Source: Phytophthora colocasiae (Eukaryota > Oomycota > Peronosporomycetes > Peronosporales > Peronosporaceae). From it: 64,000 bases of DNA. The DNA is taken from positions 744,001-808,000 of the forward strand of contig JAGKQI010000043.1 in assembly GCA_018806915.1 (NCBI GenBank). The letters run 5' to 3'. A program made the translations under genes and the position numbers. Below are positions 49,974-60,412 of this stretch, piece after piece. How positions within the stretch are numbered: the first letter of the stretch is position 1; every line of letters starts with the position of its first letter. Below the pieces are notes generated by a model. It did not search any database, was not told where the DNA came from, and worked only from the letters and a program-made list of their open reading frames with translations.

Positions 49974-52900
49974 GTTCTTAGCGTTTAATAAAACTTGGTC
50001 ACCGACCTTAAATTCCCACATATTGCCTCTGCCTTTTGCATCAGCTTGTTCCTTCTGAACGTCTTGGCTTTCGGCCATCGCGTCACGCACACGGCGTAAT
50101 ACGCTCAATCTCACCGAGAGGAAGTCATCGACTTGTTTACGCACAGCAGAAGGGCTGATATCAGCAAGCTCGGAGTCGAGCGACGGCACAGCCTCTCCCC
50201 CACCAAGCCCAAGGCTACCGCGTGGCGGGGTGAGCGGGACGCGTGGATGCGCAAGGCCGTTCACGTAGAACGGGGTGAAGCCTGACGAGGCATGCACCGC
50301 GTTGTTCATTGAGAACTCAACGAGAGGGAGCATAGCGCTCCAACGCTTCGGCGTTTCAGCGCATACGCTGCGGAGGATGTCCTCCAGGACGCGGTTCACG
50401 CGCTCAGTCTGACCGTCGGTCTGCGGATGATCCGCCGTGGACATGTCCAGTCGAGTGCCAAGCACTTTGAAGACGGACGTCCAGAAGTGACCCGTGAAAC
50501 GGGGGTCTCGATCCGAGACAATGGTCTCTGGCAGCCCATGCTGGCGGAAGACCCGATCGATAAAGATCGTCGCTGTACCAGCGCCATCGACGGTGTCCGG
50601 CACAGCCGCTAGGTGAGCCATCTTGATCAGACGGTCAACAAAGACCACAACGCCCGTGTTGCCTGCCGTATCCTTCGGCAGGCCAAACACGAAGTCCATA
50701 CTCATGGACTGCCAACACCCAGAGGGTACAGGCAAGCTCGCCAAAGGCGCTGCCGCATGCGGCGAGGGTTTAACCCGCTGACACGTCTCGCACGTGTGCA
50801 CATATGTGCTGACCCACTTGTACATCTTCGGCCACCAGTACATGGAGCTCACCGAGCCGTAGGTCTTCTCGCGACCGAGGTGGCCGCTTGTGGGCGTGTC
50901 GTGGGCCTCATAGAGGATACGATACTTCAGATCCTCATCGTGAGGAACCACCACACGTGGTGGGTCATCCTGACCCGTGCTGTAGTACAGCAGACCGCCT
51001 TCCAGGCTATAGCGTTGGAGTCTCGCCTTTAGGCGTCGTGACAGAGTCACCTTTGAGTCCTTAAACTCATCGCTCCCTAGAGCTTGAAGCAGGGCGACAC
51101 AAGAGTCGTCCTGAGCGTACGCTGCTCGAACCATGTCCGTCACGGACGACGTCACCGAGGTGACATGAGATAACTCATAGTCCGGGCGACGTGATAACGC
51201 GTCAGCGAGGACGTTCTGCCTTCCAGGCTTGTACTTCACCTCGAAGTTATACTCCGCAAAGAAGGAGAGCCATCGGGCCATCCTCTGCGAGAGGTGAGGC
51301 GACTGCGTCGCTGTGCGTAGTGACGCATGATCCGTGTAGATCACAAACGGCTTGGAGCCGAGCAGGTGAACCCTGAATTTGACGAGAGCGTACTTCATCG
51401 CAAGTAGCTCCTTGTCATGAACTGGATAGTTCTTCTCAGCAGCCTTGAGCTGCCGAGACTCAAACGCAATGACGCGTTCGCGCCCGTCGGCGTCCGCTTG
51501 TAGCAAAGCACTGCCGATGGCAAAGTCCGAGGCGTCACAGACGACGATGAACGGACGATCGGGGTCTGGCAACGCCAGTATCGGTGCCTGAAGCAGGCTA
51601 TCCTTGATACGAGTGAACGCACTCTCGTGCTCAGCACGCCATACCCATTCGGCATCCTTCTTAAGGAGATCCGACAGTGGCCGAGCCAACTCAGCGTAGT
51701 TCTCGCTGTACTTGTGCAAGTAGTTGGCCAAGCCCAGACACTTACGCAAGTCCTTCTGGTTCAAGGGAACCGGCCAGTCCACAATGGCCTTGACCTTTGC
51801 TGGATCAGCACGAAGGCCATGCTTCCCAATGAAGCACCCTAGGAAAGGGATTTCTTCCGCGCCAAAGACGCACTTGTCCGCGTTGGCGTACAACTTGTTG
51901 GTGCGCATGCACTCGAACACTGCTCTCACGTGTTCCACGTGTACCTCGACATCAGTCTTCCCGTGCTCAGCACGACTGTGGACGTACACGTCGTCGAAGT
52001 ACGTCTGTGCGAATGCCCGCAGGGGTCTAAACAGTTGCGTCACTAGACGATTGAACGTTGCAGGCGCGTTCGACAGCCCTTGGGGCATGACGAGCCACTC
52101 CCAGAGCATACCGCTCGGGGTGCTCACCACTGTAAGCGTAATATCACTGGCTCGCATGAGCAGCTGATAGTAGCCATCGACTAAGTCGAGCGCACTGTAC
52201 ATGGTGCAACCCACCATGCTGTTTTGAAGAACATCCTTCCTAGGAATCTGCGTCTGCGCCGGAATCGTGGCAGCGTTGAGCTTGTTAAAAGCGTGAACGA
52301 TACGCCACTTGCCATTCGGCTTTCTGACACAGAACGTTGGCGCGGAGTGCGGAGACTTGCTCTCGCGCACGAGACCCGCCGCGTGCTTAGCGCGGAAGAA
52401 GGCGTCAATGACGTCGCATTGCTCTTTAGGAAGAGGCCACTGTCGGGTCACGCAGTATTTAGTTCCGGGAACTAAGTCGATCTCGTGACGAACGCCTCGG
52501 TCAGGAGGCAGGCCACTCGGTGGTTCCTTTGAGACAACGTCTCCATATTCCTTCAGCAAGGCGTAGAAGGGATCCGAGGGATTCTTGAGGATCTCCGATC
52601 CACTCCTAGCGTTCAACGCCTTCTTGACCTCGGCCAAGACGGACTCGTCAACGAGGGACGATGAGTTTAACTCCTCTTCAGGTCGAACGATGAACACCTC
52701 GGCATGTTCGCCAGCCTTCAAGGCATCGCCAAAGTCGGCGAACGACATCTCCTCTAGCTCAAGGAGCTTGTCAACACTCGGCAATCCGTCCAGCAGGACG
52801 CTGCCTTCGGCACTGCCGTCCACTCCATCAACCAGAGTGTATAGCTGTCCACAGCCCTCCCGTGCGTTGACACTTGACGTCACGGACGACTCAGACGCAG

Positions 52901-53522
52901 AGCGTCTCGCCCATAGGGCCTTACGACGTCGTCGTCTAGCCGACGAACGTCCACTCGACGGAGTACGTGCCGCCGCACAGGCTATGGCCTTACCCGGCCC
53001 AGTGTCAGTGACACTCTGCGATCCACTCGGTCGACGACCGATGCCGCTCAGCGGAGTACGTGCCGCTGCACAATCAATGACCGTAACAGGTCCAGTGTCA
53101 GAGACACTCAGCGATCGACTTGGTCCACGACCAGTATCGCTCGACGGAGTACGTGCCGCCTCACAGTTCACGGCCTGGTAAGGCCCGATGCCATCGGCAT
53201 CCAGTGACGATCCATGACCGGCGTCACTCGGCGGAGTACGTGCCGCCCCACAGGGGTTACGTGAGCTTTGCCCACACGTTGACTCACTGCCAACCAGCGC
53301 TACGCGCTCAACAGGACTGCGGTCCTCGCACTCGGTGTTGTCCACCAACTCGGACACACCGACTTCCAGCATCATAGCCGACTCGGCTCGATGCTCGCGC
53401 CAATAGCGCTTCTGCTTCCTAGCAGAGGTGGGTTCATGACTCGCCAAAGCTCCACTAGTAGAGAAGTGCGTAGCACCTAAGGTCTTCGACCTCCAATCAA
53501 CCCATGGCTCGTGGCGCTCCAG
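49794..53522 (-). CDS. Pol of gypsy element D: RT, RNase H, integrase
   Basis: 1,217 aa from 53447; the frame continues upstream to TAG at 53523 and beyond into the protease. The N-terminal 200 residues hold four AARTP-type repeats. RT: PLPKEQCDVIDAFF, APTFCVRKPNGKWRIV, SALDLVDGYYQLLM, PQGLSNAPATFNRL, YFDDVYVHS (catalytic box). RNase H: FIVVCDASDFAIGSALLQ, ALVKFRVHLLGSKPFVIYTDH. Integrase: HTCETCQRVKPS zinc-finger end, SMDFVFGLP, VSDRDPRFTGHFW, HPQTDGQTERVNR. The tail is GDQVLLNAKNLP and RPRFIGPF-type, ending HPVFYVGLLKPY. No internal stop apart from the upstream TAG. It copies and inserts the element. Confidence 0.95.
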   Translation of the reverse strand: MERHEPWVDWRSKTLGATHFSTSGALASHEPTSARKQKRYWREHRAESAMMLEVGVSELVDNTECEDRSPVERVALVGSESTCGQSSRNPCGAARTPPSDAGHGSSLDADGIGPYQAVNCEAARTPSSDTGRGPSRSLSVSDTGPVTVIDCAAARTPLSGIGRRPSGSQSVTDTGPGKAIACAAARTPSSGRSSARRRRRKALWARRSASESSVTSSVNAREGCGQLYTLVDGVDGSAEGSVLLDGLPSVDKLLELEEMSFADFGDALKAGEHAEVFIVRPEEELNSSSLVDESVLAEVKKALNARSGSEILKNPSDPFYALLKEYGDVVSKEPPSGLPPDRGVRHEIDLVPGTKYCVTRQWPLPKEQCDVIDAFFRAKHAAGLVRESKSPHSAPTFCVRKPNGKWRIVHAFNKLNAATIPAQTQIPRKDVLQNSMVGCTMYSALDLVDGYYQLLMRASDITLTVVSTPSGMLWEWLVMPQGLSNAPATFNRLVTQLFRPLRAFAQTYFDDVYVHSRAEHGKTDVEVHVEHVRAVFECMRTNKLYANADKCVFGAEEIPFLGCFIGKHGLRADPAKVKAIVDWPVPLNQKDLRKCLGLANYLHKYSENYAELARPLSDLLKKDAEWVWRAEHESAFTRIKDSLLQAPILALPDPDRPFIVVCDASDFAIGSALLQADADGRERVIAFESRQLKAAEKNYPVHDKELLAMKYALVKFRVHLLGSKPFVIYTDHASLRTATQSPHLSQRMARWLSFFAEYNFEVKYKPGRQNVLADALSRRPDYELSHVTSVTSSVTDMVRAAYAQDDSCVALLQALGSDEFKDSKVTLSRRLKARLQRYSLEGGLLYYSTGQDDPPRVVVPHDEDLKYRILYEAHDTPTSGHLGREKTYGSVSSMYWWPKMYKWVSTYVHTCETCQRVKPSPHAAAPLASLPVPSGCWQSMSMDFVFGLPKDTAGNTGVVVFVDRLIKMAHLAAVPDTVDGAGTATIFIDRVFRQHGLPETIVSDRDPRFTGHFWTSVFKVLGTRLDMSTADHPQTDGQTERVNRVLEDILRSVCAETPKRWSAMLPLVEFSMNNAVHASSGFTPFYVNGLAHPRVPLTPPRGSLGLGGGEAVPSLDSELADISPSAVRKQVDDFLSVRLSVLRRVRDAMAESQDVQKEQADAKGRGNMWEFKVGDQVLLNAKNLPTHAVSSVFKTKLRPRFIGPFAVVAKRGLAYTLDLPKRMRTHPVFYVGLLKPYRDPRG
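52940..53262 (-). repeat. About 90-bp tandem repeat in the pol N-terminus of element D
   Basis: The word CGGAGTACGTGCCGC recurs at about 52961, 53055, 53143 and 53231 (steps of about 88-94 bp), encoding C-x-AARTP-x-S ... DTGP-type units. It lies between protease and RT, a place that tolerates length change. Confidence 0.8.
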
Positions 53523-53957
53523 CTACGCCATGCCAAGGATTAGGTCGTACCTCGAATCCAGGTCCAGGACCAAACAGCGTTCTACGCTGTCGAAGTCTAA
53601 GAACTTCAGGCGCAGGTCCATGGAGACCTTGGCCGCCGTGACACGGACGCCCGTCGCTAGACGGACAGTGACGGTGTCACCTCTTCGCGCTCGAAGCGCC
53701 TCAGCATATTGCTGACTACCTTCAACGGTGGAGCGTCTGCCGTAGTTGCCAGATGCCCCCGAATCGATCAACACGATCCACGGCTTCTCAAAGACCTTCA
53801 CGTCCACCTGGACGACCAGCAAGCCCTGCTTGCTCACACGTTCCGTGTTCAAGAGCACGGAGCTCTTCGGGGCTGAGCCCCAGTGCCTCTCACGCACTGC
53901 AGAACTCAGTTCTTCCCCAGTAGACCGCCCCGCGTCTACTGGGAGCCGTCGTTTCCC
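53523..53957 (-). pseudogene. Retropepsin of element D, cut from RT by TAG
   Basis: The -1 frame entered from gag encodes a linker and a retropepsin: WIVLIDSGASGNYGRRS (active Asp) and DSRYDLILGMA (distal Gly motif). The frame is closed by TAG (53523-53525) just where a Trp codon would continue (GMA-x-LERHEPWVDW). It then continues in the same frame into the 1,217-codon pol ORF, so it is one PR-RT-RH-IN frame with a single nonsense change. The nominal ORF reaches back to 54071, but codons before 53957 overlap gag and are unlikely to be used. Confidence 0.85.
53916..53957 (-). promoter_or_regulatory. -1 ribosomal frameshift signal, element D gag-pol
   Basis: On the minus strand GGGAAAC (53951-53957) is read by gag as caG GGA AAC, a canonical X XXY YYZ heptamer. 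Seven bases later a perfect 10-bp stem CCCAGTAGAC / GTCTACTGGG with an 8-base loop begins (53934-53943 with 53916-53925). The gag stop TAG (53936-53938) lies inside the stem. A -1 slip leads directly into the protease frame. Heptamer, spacing and stem all match known signals. Confidence 0.85.
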
Positions 53958-54907
53958 TGGGCAGAGCCCAAGGCGGGACCCGCGGCAGGGTTGCGGCCAT
54001 TTTGGCCGGCGCGCTCTTTGCGCAGAGGGCAGTTGGGCCTCAGGTGTGAGGGACTGCCGCATGTATAGCACCGGCGGGTGCTCATACGCTGCACCGCAGC
54101 TCGTAGCTCAGCTACCTCATCTTCAGCATAGCTGAGGTCCCTGGGCTCGGGTCCCCCGGACCCTGTGCTGTTAGCACCGACCCTCGACAACTTAAAGTTG
54201 TGTTCGGCATTCAGTGCCACGCTGACAGCGTCCTCGAAGGTGCGAGGGTTCTGACGGAATGCCTCCGTCCTGGCCACGCCAGCTCGCAAACCTTCCATGA
54301 AGATGGTCACGGTGACCACCTCAGGTAGAGGGTCGGCAGCCATGCCGGCAATAAGCGTGCGCAGCTCTTGGACATAGTCCACCAGGTCCTTCTTGCCCAG
54401 TCGGCAAGCAAGGAAGCGTGACCGCACGCGATACGCCTGGTTAGGCGGAGCAAACACTTGCGTAAGCTTGGCCTTAAGCTCGCCCCACGTGGGGAAGTCC
54501 ACTTCTACCGACGTCCCAGACGTCAAGGCCCATTCTCGTGCTCGCCCTTCGAGCTTAGAGATGGCGAACGCCACGCGTTGGCCTTCCAACTGGAGCATAG
54601 CGGCCCCCATGGCCATTTCGACCTCTCGGGTCCACAACAGGAGGTTCTCTCCTTCGTGACCGTGAAAGGTCTTCACGCTGAGCGTGACGGGCTTAGCTCT
54701 CGGAGCGGGGTTAACCCCCTTTACATTCCGTTGGATGTGCTCAACGAGAGCGTTGTCGTACGAGGCGAATGCCTCGAGGCGCGTGTTGACGGCTTCCGGC
54801 CCTTGGGACGCAAGGTGCGCCATACCTTCTGGGCCTAGCAAGGACATAAGCTTGTTAAGCGTGTCCCGCTGACTCGGAGTCAAGTGAGCGTATGCTTCTG
54901 GCTCCAT
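53936..54907 (-). CDS. Gag of gypsy element D
   Basis: 323 aa from ATG at 54907 (an in-frame start two codons earlier is possible). It forms the particle shell and binds element RNA. The helical N-terminus is [20 protein letters not shown]. The capsid core is [54 protein letters not shown] zinc knuckle [14 protein letters not shown] (CX2CX4HX4C) lies at about residue 290. The frame is intact. The last ten codons carry the frameshift heptamer. Confidence 0.93.
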   Translation of the reverse strand: MEPEAYAHLTPSQRDTLNKLMSLLGPEGMAHLASQGPEAVNTRLEAFASYDNALVEHIQRNVKGVNPAPRAKPVTLSVKTFHGHEGENLLLWTREVEMAMGAAMLQLEGQRVAFAISKLEGRAREWALTSGTSVEVDFPTWGELKAKLTQVFAPPNQAYRVRSRFLACRLGKKDLVDYVQELRTLIAGMAADPLPEVVTVTIFMEGLRAGVARTEAFRQNPRTFEDAVSVALNAEHNFKLSRVGANSTGSGGPEPRDLSYAEDEVAELRAAVQRMSTRRCYTCGSPSHLRPNCPLRKERAGQNGRNPAAGPALGSAQGNDGSQ

Positions 54908-54945
54908 TCTCACAGAGAAACAGTCTTCAACTCAGGAGTTGGATT

Positions 54946-54962
54946 GACTACGAGTGCTACCA
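54946..54962 (-). other. Primer-binding site of element D (candidate)
   Basis: Two bases after the 5' LTR end (TGCA) the minus strand reads TGGTAGCACTCGTAGTC. The first eight bases, TGGTAGCA, match the complement of an initiator-Met tRNA 3' end of the ...TGCTACCA type; the rest may fit another tRNA. Identity of the tRNA is not settled. Confidence 0.6.
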
Positions 54963-54964
54963 GA

Positions 54965-55375
54965 TGCAGCGGGGCTGCGTAGGTGTGCACGACACAGAGG
55001 AAGTTTAGTTGACTCGTAGAGTCTTGCTTGCAAGGCAGTAGCCTTCGGTTCTATACAAGAACCACGTAGTCCACTAAATACGGGACTCTCACAATCAGTG
55101 CCCCTATAATAAAGGAACTAACACTAATTATGTAAAACGCAAACTGATTATTATTTATTTTATTGCCCTAATCCTGAATATAACGGATTTAGTATCTAAC
55201 ATACTAAATCCTAATCTAAATGCAATGTGTGGCTCTGAGCTAACTGCCAACAAGTGGCTACATATGTGACGTGTGGGAAACACGATGTGTCATACACAGA
55301 TCTGTGACGTGTGATAGTCGGTGTGTGCCACACCAACTGTAGCCAAGGCGCGTAGCGCCGTGTAACCCCGTTACA
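54965..55375 (-). repeat. 5' LTR of element D (411 bp)
   Basis: Pairs with 47503-47913. The minus-strand start TGTAACGGGGTTACACGGCG includes a short palindrome (GTAACGGGGTTAC). It should hold the promoter driving element D transcription leftwards. No clear TATA box was fixed. Confidence 0.95.
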
Positions 55376-56181
55376 TCCTCGGCACACGCCAGAGCATAAC
55401 TATAGTCTCGTGGCATCTTCCTTCTCCACTCGTACGCAGTTCGCTCCTGAGTCGTCGATGGCTTGGGTCCAAGCATAGCGGACACCGTCCCGTGAGCATC
55501 CCAACCATGTACCAGGTAGAAAGGCGTTTCCAGACGAGTGGCATCGAATGACGTATTCAGGGCGAATATCAGACGTTCAGCATGATCATCCCAGTCACTT
55601 TGATCAGCTTCAGAGATGTATGCCATAATCGCGCGCACCACAGTCTGTACTGATCTCTCTTGCTGGCCGTTGGCTTGAGGCCGGTACCCTAGAGTAGCTC
55701 GTTGTCTGCTACCCAAAAGTTCCCTGAAACACTTGAACACCTCACTCATAAAACGAGGATCTTGATCATGACGAATCAGAGAGCTAGCTCCAAAGTTTCT
55801 GAAAACGCGTTCCTCATAAGCCTCTGCTACATCCTGAGCAGTGGTGACGCTCATCGGTTTGCACATCACGTATCCTGAAAACATATCCTGGAACAGCAAG
55901 AGGAATGTGTTTCCACGTGCTGATTTCGGCATGTGTGTCACAAAATCCATAGACACCACTTCAAACGGCCGGCTGGGCTCGATATTCCCAGGTGAAGGTC
56001 CGGGATTTGGGGGTCGCCCCTTGCCACTGGCACAGTCCACACATTCCTTCACGAATCTCTCCACATCCGCATACATACCCAACCAGTAATACTCCGAACT
56101 CAGCCTCTCAAAGGTTCTCCTGATTCCTTGATGTCCACCTTGGTAATCTTCATGAGCATAGTGCAACAAGTCTGGATACAA
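55376..56181 (-). pseudogene. Integrase of gypsy element C (zinc finger and core)
   Basis: The HHCC finger is HYAHEDYQGGHQGIRR ... CVDCASGKG. The core has EVVSMDFVTHMPKSARG (first Asp), SLIRHDQDPRFMSEVF (second Asp) and RPQANGQQERSVQTV (Glu). It ends at about YALACAED, where element D inserted (TCCTC). The real continuation is at 47502. It is joined to the upstream linker by a frameshift near 56170, where about 20 bp present in the copy at 13216-13560 (REQPRDNV) are missing. Confidence 0.9.
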
Positions 56182-57080
56182 GTCTCAGTGGCGCGACTCA
56201 GACGATAAAGTACATCTCTAGAATCCAGAACGAAGTCCTCAGCAACTCTGGCAAGCTTCCTGACTCGGGGTCGTGGTAAATCTCCCACGTCGCCCTTCAG
56301 AAACTTCATGAGCTCAACCAAGTACGGGTCCTGGCTCTGATGCGCCTTAATCCGTCGCCAGCGTTCTGCCTGGAACTCCAAAGGCCCCAAAGGTTCTCGT
56401 TCGTCATCGTCCTCAGGCGGATTAGCATCAAGCGGAGCTTGGGCACGGGTTACGGCAACCAATATTCTAACCGATCGAGACAGGGGTGCGGATTCCGGAC
56501 CAGAAGCATCCTCAGATTCTGGTGACGCATTATGATTTTCAGAGTCTGGTATCTTTGACTCTTGAACTTCCATGTTCGGGACGGAACGAGGCTTCATCAG
56601 TTTCTCATGAACTTTGGATACCAGTTGCAGGTGCATAAGTTCATCCTCATCTTGTACTCGCCAAGCTTCCCCAAGGGTCAAAGTCTTCGAGGTCAGGTAA
56701 TCCGCCGCTTGATTGAACTCGCGCTTCACATGCACCAACTTCAGAGTCTGAAACTTGGTTTTCAGAGACTCAAATTCGGCCAACCTCCGTTGCAAGTTAG
56801 GATGATTGCAGTTGATCAGTCCCTGAGCCTGTTGTATCGCGATGCGTGAGTCCCCCACAACCACCAGCTCCTGTATTTCGTGCTCGAGCGCCATCTTCAG
56901 ACCATAATTCAGGCCACAGTACTCTGAATCGTTCACCGTGACATCCGTCAGGGGAAATCCTCGGGCGTCCAGAACACTCCACCCCGGGAGTTCCCAGAGT
57001 ATACACCCACAGCTTCCCAGACGAGTAGACGTCTATGCGGCACCGTCGAAACTCAGAACATAACCCTGATAATTTGCTTC
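56182..57080 (-). pseudogene. Second (archaeal-like) RNase H and linker of element C
   Basis: After a stop near 57030 the frame reads LSFDGAA at its upstream end, then GSCGCILWELPG, VNDSEYCGLNYGLKMALE, LVVVGDSRIAIQQAQG and VKREFNQAADYLTSK. These are the D-E-D-D blocks of an RVT_3/archaeal-type RNase H, placed after the normal RT-linked RNase H. Dual-RNase H gypsy elements are known in plants (Tat lineage) and reported in oomycetes. The Ser/Glu linker (GPLEFQAERWRRIKAHQSQ) leads to the integrase. Confidence 0.8.
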
Positions 57081-57133
57081 CAACATTTCCACACTGATAG
57101 GAACTGGCGGCTTGACTCGCCCCTTGACTGGTA

Positions 57134-58316
57134 TCAGATGTTCAGAGACTCGTCCAGATGCTCCTTAGGAGTTATGCCCGCGCCGAGTATAGCTGGGAGT
57201 CCGTCTTCATCACGCTGAATCCGGCGAATCTCCAAATTCCACTGCGACAACTTCATACCCCACTTGACGTTTCTGCCGTCGGTGGAATTAGATGTTAGCA
57301 GCCATTTCAAAACAGAGTATCTAGTATAGACCACAATCACCGGACTTGACTCCACCAGAGCTCTGAAGTTTTCCAAAACTCTGAGGATCGCAATCACCTC
57401 CTTCTCAGCGATATGATACCTGAGTTCGGCGTCATTCAGGACACGACCTGTGAACCGGACCGGGTGTATTATTCCCTCATATTCTTGTCCCAAAACTGCC
57501 GAAGCAGCCCAAGGGTTCGCATGCGGAATGACAACAAACGGTCTGGTTCGGTCTGGATGTCTGAGTAGTGGAGTAGAGACTATCTTGCGTTTCAGACTCT
57601 CGAATGCCTCTCTCGCACGAGTCAGATCTCGTCCAGCACGAATCTGCTCGTCTGTTAGTAGCAGCGATCACCGGTAAATCCTCAATAAACTTGTTGTAAT
57701 AATTGAGGCTTCCCATGAAACTGTGAACTCCCTTCAATGTAGACGGAAATGGCAGTTCTTCAACTCCTTTGACGATCTTGGGTGTTGCCCTCAGACCCTC
57801 GGTACTGATTTCGTGGGATAGGTACGGTATCGACAACTTTCCGAACTCGCTCTTGGGCAAACTCACAGAAATGTTCCAATAGCGAAGCCTGAAAAGCAGG
57901 GCGTTCAAGTCGTCACATAGTTGGTCCCAAGTCGGTGCTCCATGTGCGATGTCGTCGATGTATGAACTCCTCCCCAGGACTGGGCCCATGCATGTGGGGA
58001 CGGGAATATTCCTCTGAAAGACGGTCATCTGACTTGTGAGTGCTGGTTTCTCTGAAATCGGAGTATGGTTCTCAGACTCTGAAAGGTGTTTTTCAGAGTT
58101 CTGAGGCTGGAGTTGCAGAAATTCCAGAACCTCCGCATCAACTTCAGCTTCTTCTTCCGGTGACAGTCTTACAAATCCCCACAGGCAATTATCCAACATA
58201 GCCTGATACACAAGAGGGGCGTTCTTCAGACCAAACGGCATCCTTACCCACTGAAAATGCCCAAACGGGCAAATGGAAGCCGATATCAGTCGTGCACGCT
58301 CCGTCATCCTGATCGC
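57134..58316 (-). pseudogene. RT C-terminal half and first RNase H of element C
   Basis: 58307-57477 holds MPFGLKNAPLVYQAMLDN (RT block B), a 60-70-residue Glu/Ser-rich insert, SSYIDDIAHG (catalytic box), LSIPYLSHEISTEGL and GSLNYYNKFIEDL. A shift near 57650 moves the RNase H frame; GQEYEGIIHPVRFTGR, ELRYHIAEKEVIAIL and YSVLKWLLTSN (57493-57134) are RNase H-like, ending at a stop near 57134. TAA at 58317-58319 interrupts MASGF-W-AIRM, where element B has Trp. Confidence 0.88.
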
Positions 58317-60412
58317 TTAGAAACCGCTAGCCATATCCAGGCTCATGAACCACATAGCGGCCTCAAAACCGATTAGGAGGTCGTCAATAAGAGGCAGGGG
58401 GTAACGCGACAGCTGAATAAAGCCATTCACAATGCGATAGTCGATGCACATTCGTATGTCAACACCATTCTTCTTGAGGACGATCGCAATAGGAGATGCC
58501 CACGGAGAGTTGGAGTACTCGATCAAACCAGTTTCCAGAAGTTTCTTGAGAAGCTCGTACACCTTCAGCATGAGATGAGGAGCGACAGACCTCGGACGTT
58601 GAGCTACCGGTTTGGCATCTCCCACATCCAAATCACAGACTACGCCCCTTGCCGGTGCGGGCGCTGCATTGCCATCTCCCAGGAATATTTTACTGTGGTG
58701 CCTCAGAATATCACGCAGTTTCCTCTCCATTTCTGGGGTCGTCTTTCCTGGTTCTCCAACATCAGCGCTCTCGATATCACACTCTGGTGCCAACTTCTCC
58801 AGCTCTGGTAGCATGACCAATTGGTCGCGTAATTGGGCGAGGAGTTCCGTGCCTTCTCGCATATACACACCTGGCTCCAGGTCTAATTCTTCGCTCGAAA
58901 CGTTCATACACCGCTCGTATTCCACTCGTAATTTTTCCACAGGCGTTCCAGGCATCCCCTGAATGGGGATATCCCAAGACTCATCCATTAAGTCGAAATC
59001 ATCTGCGGGTAACTCAGGAGTCTGAGGATCATCTAGGAGACACTCAGGCTTTGAGTCAAGGACGTCATCGTCGATGGCAACGGAGGTGTCACCAGAGTCT
59101 TCCTGTGAAGTATTTTCAGGGGATATTTCCAAATCTCTGGTATCTGTACCGATGTCCGCACTTCCCGTTGATTCACTGTGGCAACCATCCTCTGTCTGAG
59201 TGAATGCATCCAGGGCGAAGCGCACTCGCTTCACGGTCGGTGGTGGATCTGGTTTCACGAACTGTACTCGAGCGTTATCGAACCTTGGACGTTGCAATAT
59301 TTCAGTCGGCCATGGGTAGTCTGGGCGATCTACACACGGGGGTTGCGGCATCAGAGCCTCCAACTCCGCCTCTCTTTTCATACGTTTCTTAGTCTCTGGT
59401 GACGGGGTGCTTTCCAGAATCAGAACTTCCCAGTCACGATAAGCAGCGGAACCTGGACGCACGAAACGTCCATGTCTTAGGAAGATCCCATATTCCACGA
59501 TCCTCGCAACATCGGAAAGTTCATTGACCCACGTGTTCTTATCAGAGATATTTACCACGCGAACGGCCACAGGCCAAGATCGAGCCGCATAGATCAGCTG
59601 GGTAACCCAGCGATCACCGCGTCCGGCCCACACGACCTCCCTTTGGGGGTTCGTTGGTCCATAGTCGATTCGGACAATAAACTCTTCACCCGGACTCAGA
59701 AGAACAGCCTCACTTGGTCTGACCGACCTGTTACGACCAATATGATCACCAGGTTCCCAATTACACATCATCACTACTACCTCGTCTGGTAACGACACCA
59801 GACCTTCACGAGCGCTAATTCTCACTCCAGCAGCAAACATAAAACCCATTCCCAGAAGTACGTCAATTCCTTCACCGATATTCGCGACCCAAACATCCAC
59901 AATATATACCACCCTTGGCCCGAGTGTCAACTTGATCTCAGCGCTGGCACCGATATATGTTGGAACACCACCCATCCCCGACACCTTGGTCTGCTTGTGC
60001 GACTTAAGTCTGAGTCCGAGCTTACGCGCAAAGTCGTAACTCAGAATATTTATGGTCGCACCAGTGTCCAAGAGAATCTTGGTCCGATGGTCATTCACAG
60101 CACCGTACACCATCACCACATCCCTCTTCGAACGATCAGGATAGTTACCCTCCCACCAGCCATAACACTCGCCATCCTTCAACCTGAACGACACTGTGTC
60201 GTCTGATGTCGGGTCGGTGTCTTCAACGATCTCAGGTAACTTGTTCCCTGAGTTTCTAGAAGGTATGGTTGATTCTTGGGCAAAAGTAGTCATGCATTGT
60301 TGAGTGTTATCTTGAGTCTTCCTCAGCTCTGGTCCTACACACACTAGAACACACAACTCTGGGGTAACGCCATACCCGGCGCGTTTCGGATCCCCATCCG
60401 ACGGGCATATTA
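58317..60412 (-). pseudogene. Protease and RT N-terminal half of gypsy element C
   Basis: A 679-codon open stretch from 60356, continuous upstream with the -1 frame of the gag frameshift site. Retropepsin: KILLDTGATINILSYDFARKLG and GIDVLLGMGFMF. Then a 250-residue acidic linker with a conserved GVYMREGTELLAQLRD block. RT start: GVVCDLDVGDAKPVAQRPR, LLETGLIEYSNSPWASPIAIVLKKNGVDIR (read as separate blocks), WFMSLDMASGF. It ends at the TAA that replaces a Trp codon; otherwise it is intact. Confidence 0.9.

Larger units (their letters stand above)
47503..55375 (-). mobile_element. Complete Ty3/gypsy element D nested in element C
   Basis: 7,873 bp with two 411-bp LTRs (47503-47913, 54965-55375), each beginning TGTAACGGGGTT and ending CGCTGCA on the minus strand, and a 5-bp target duplication TCCTC (47498-47502, 55376-55380). 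Order along the minus strand: LTR, PBS, gag, frameshift site, protease, RT, RNase H, integrase, chromodomain, antisense ORF region, polypurine tract, LTR. It splits the integrase of element C. The LTRs show few differences by eye, so insertion is fairly recent. Defects are TAG in the protease-pol frame (53523-53525) and a shift before the chromodomain. Confidence 0.95.
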
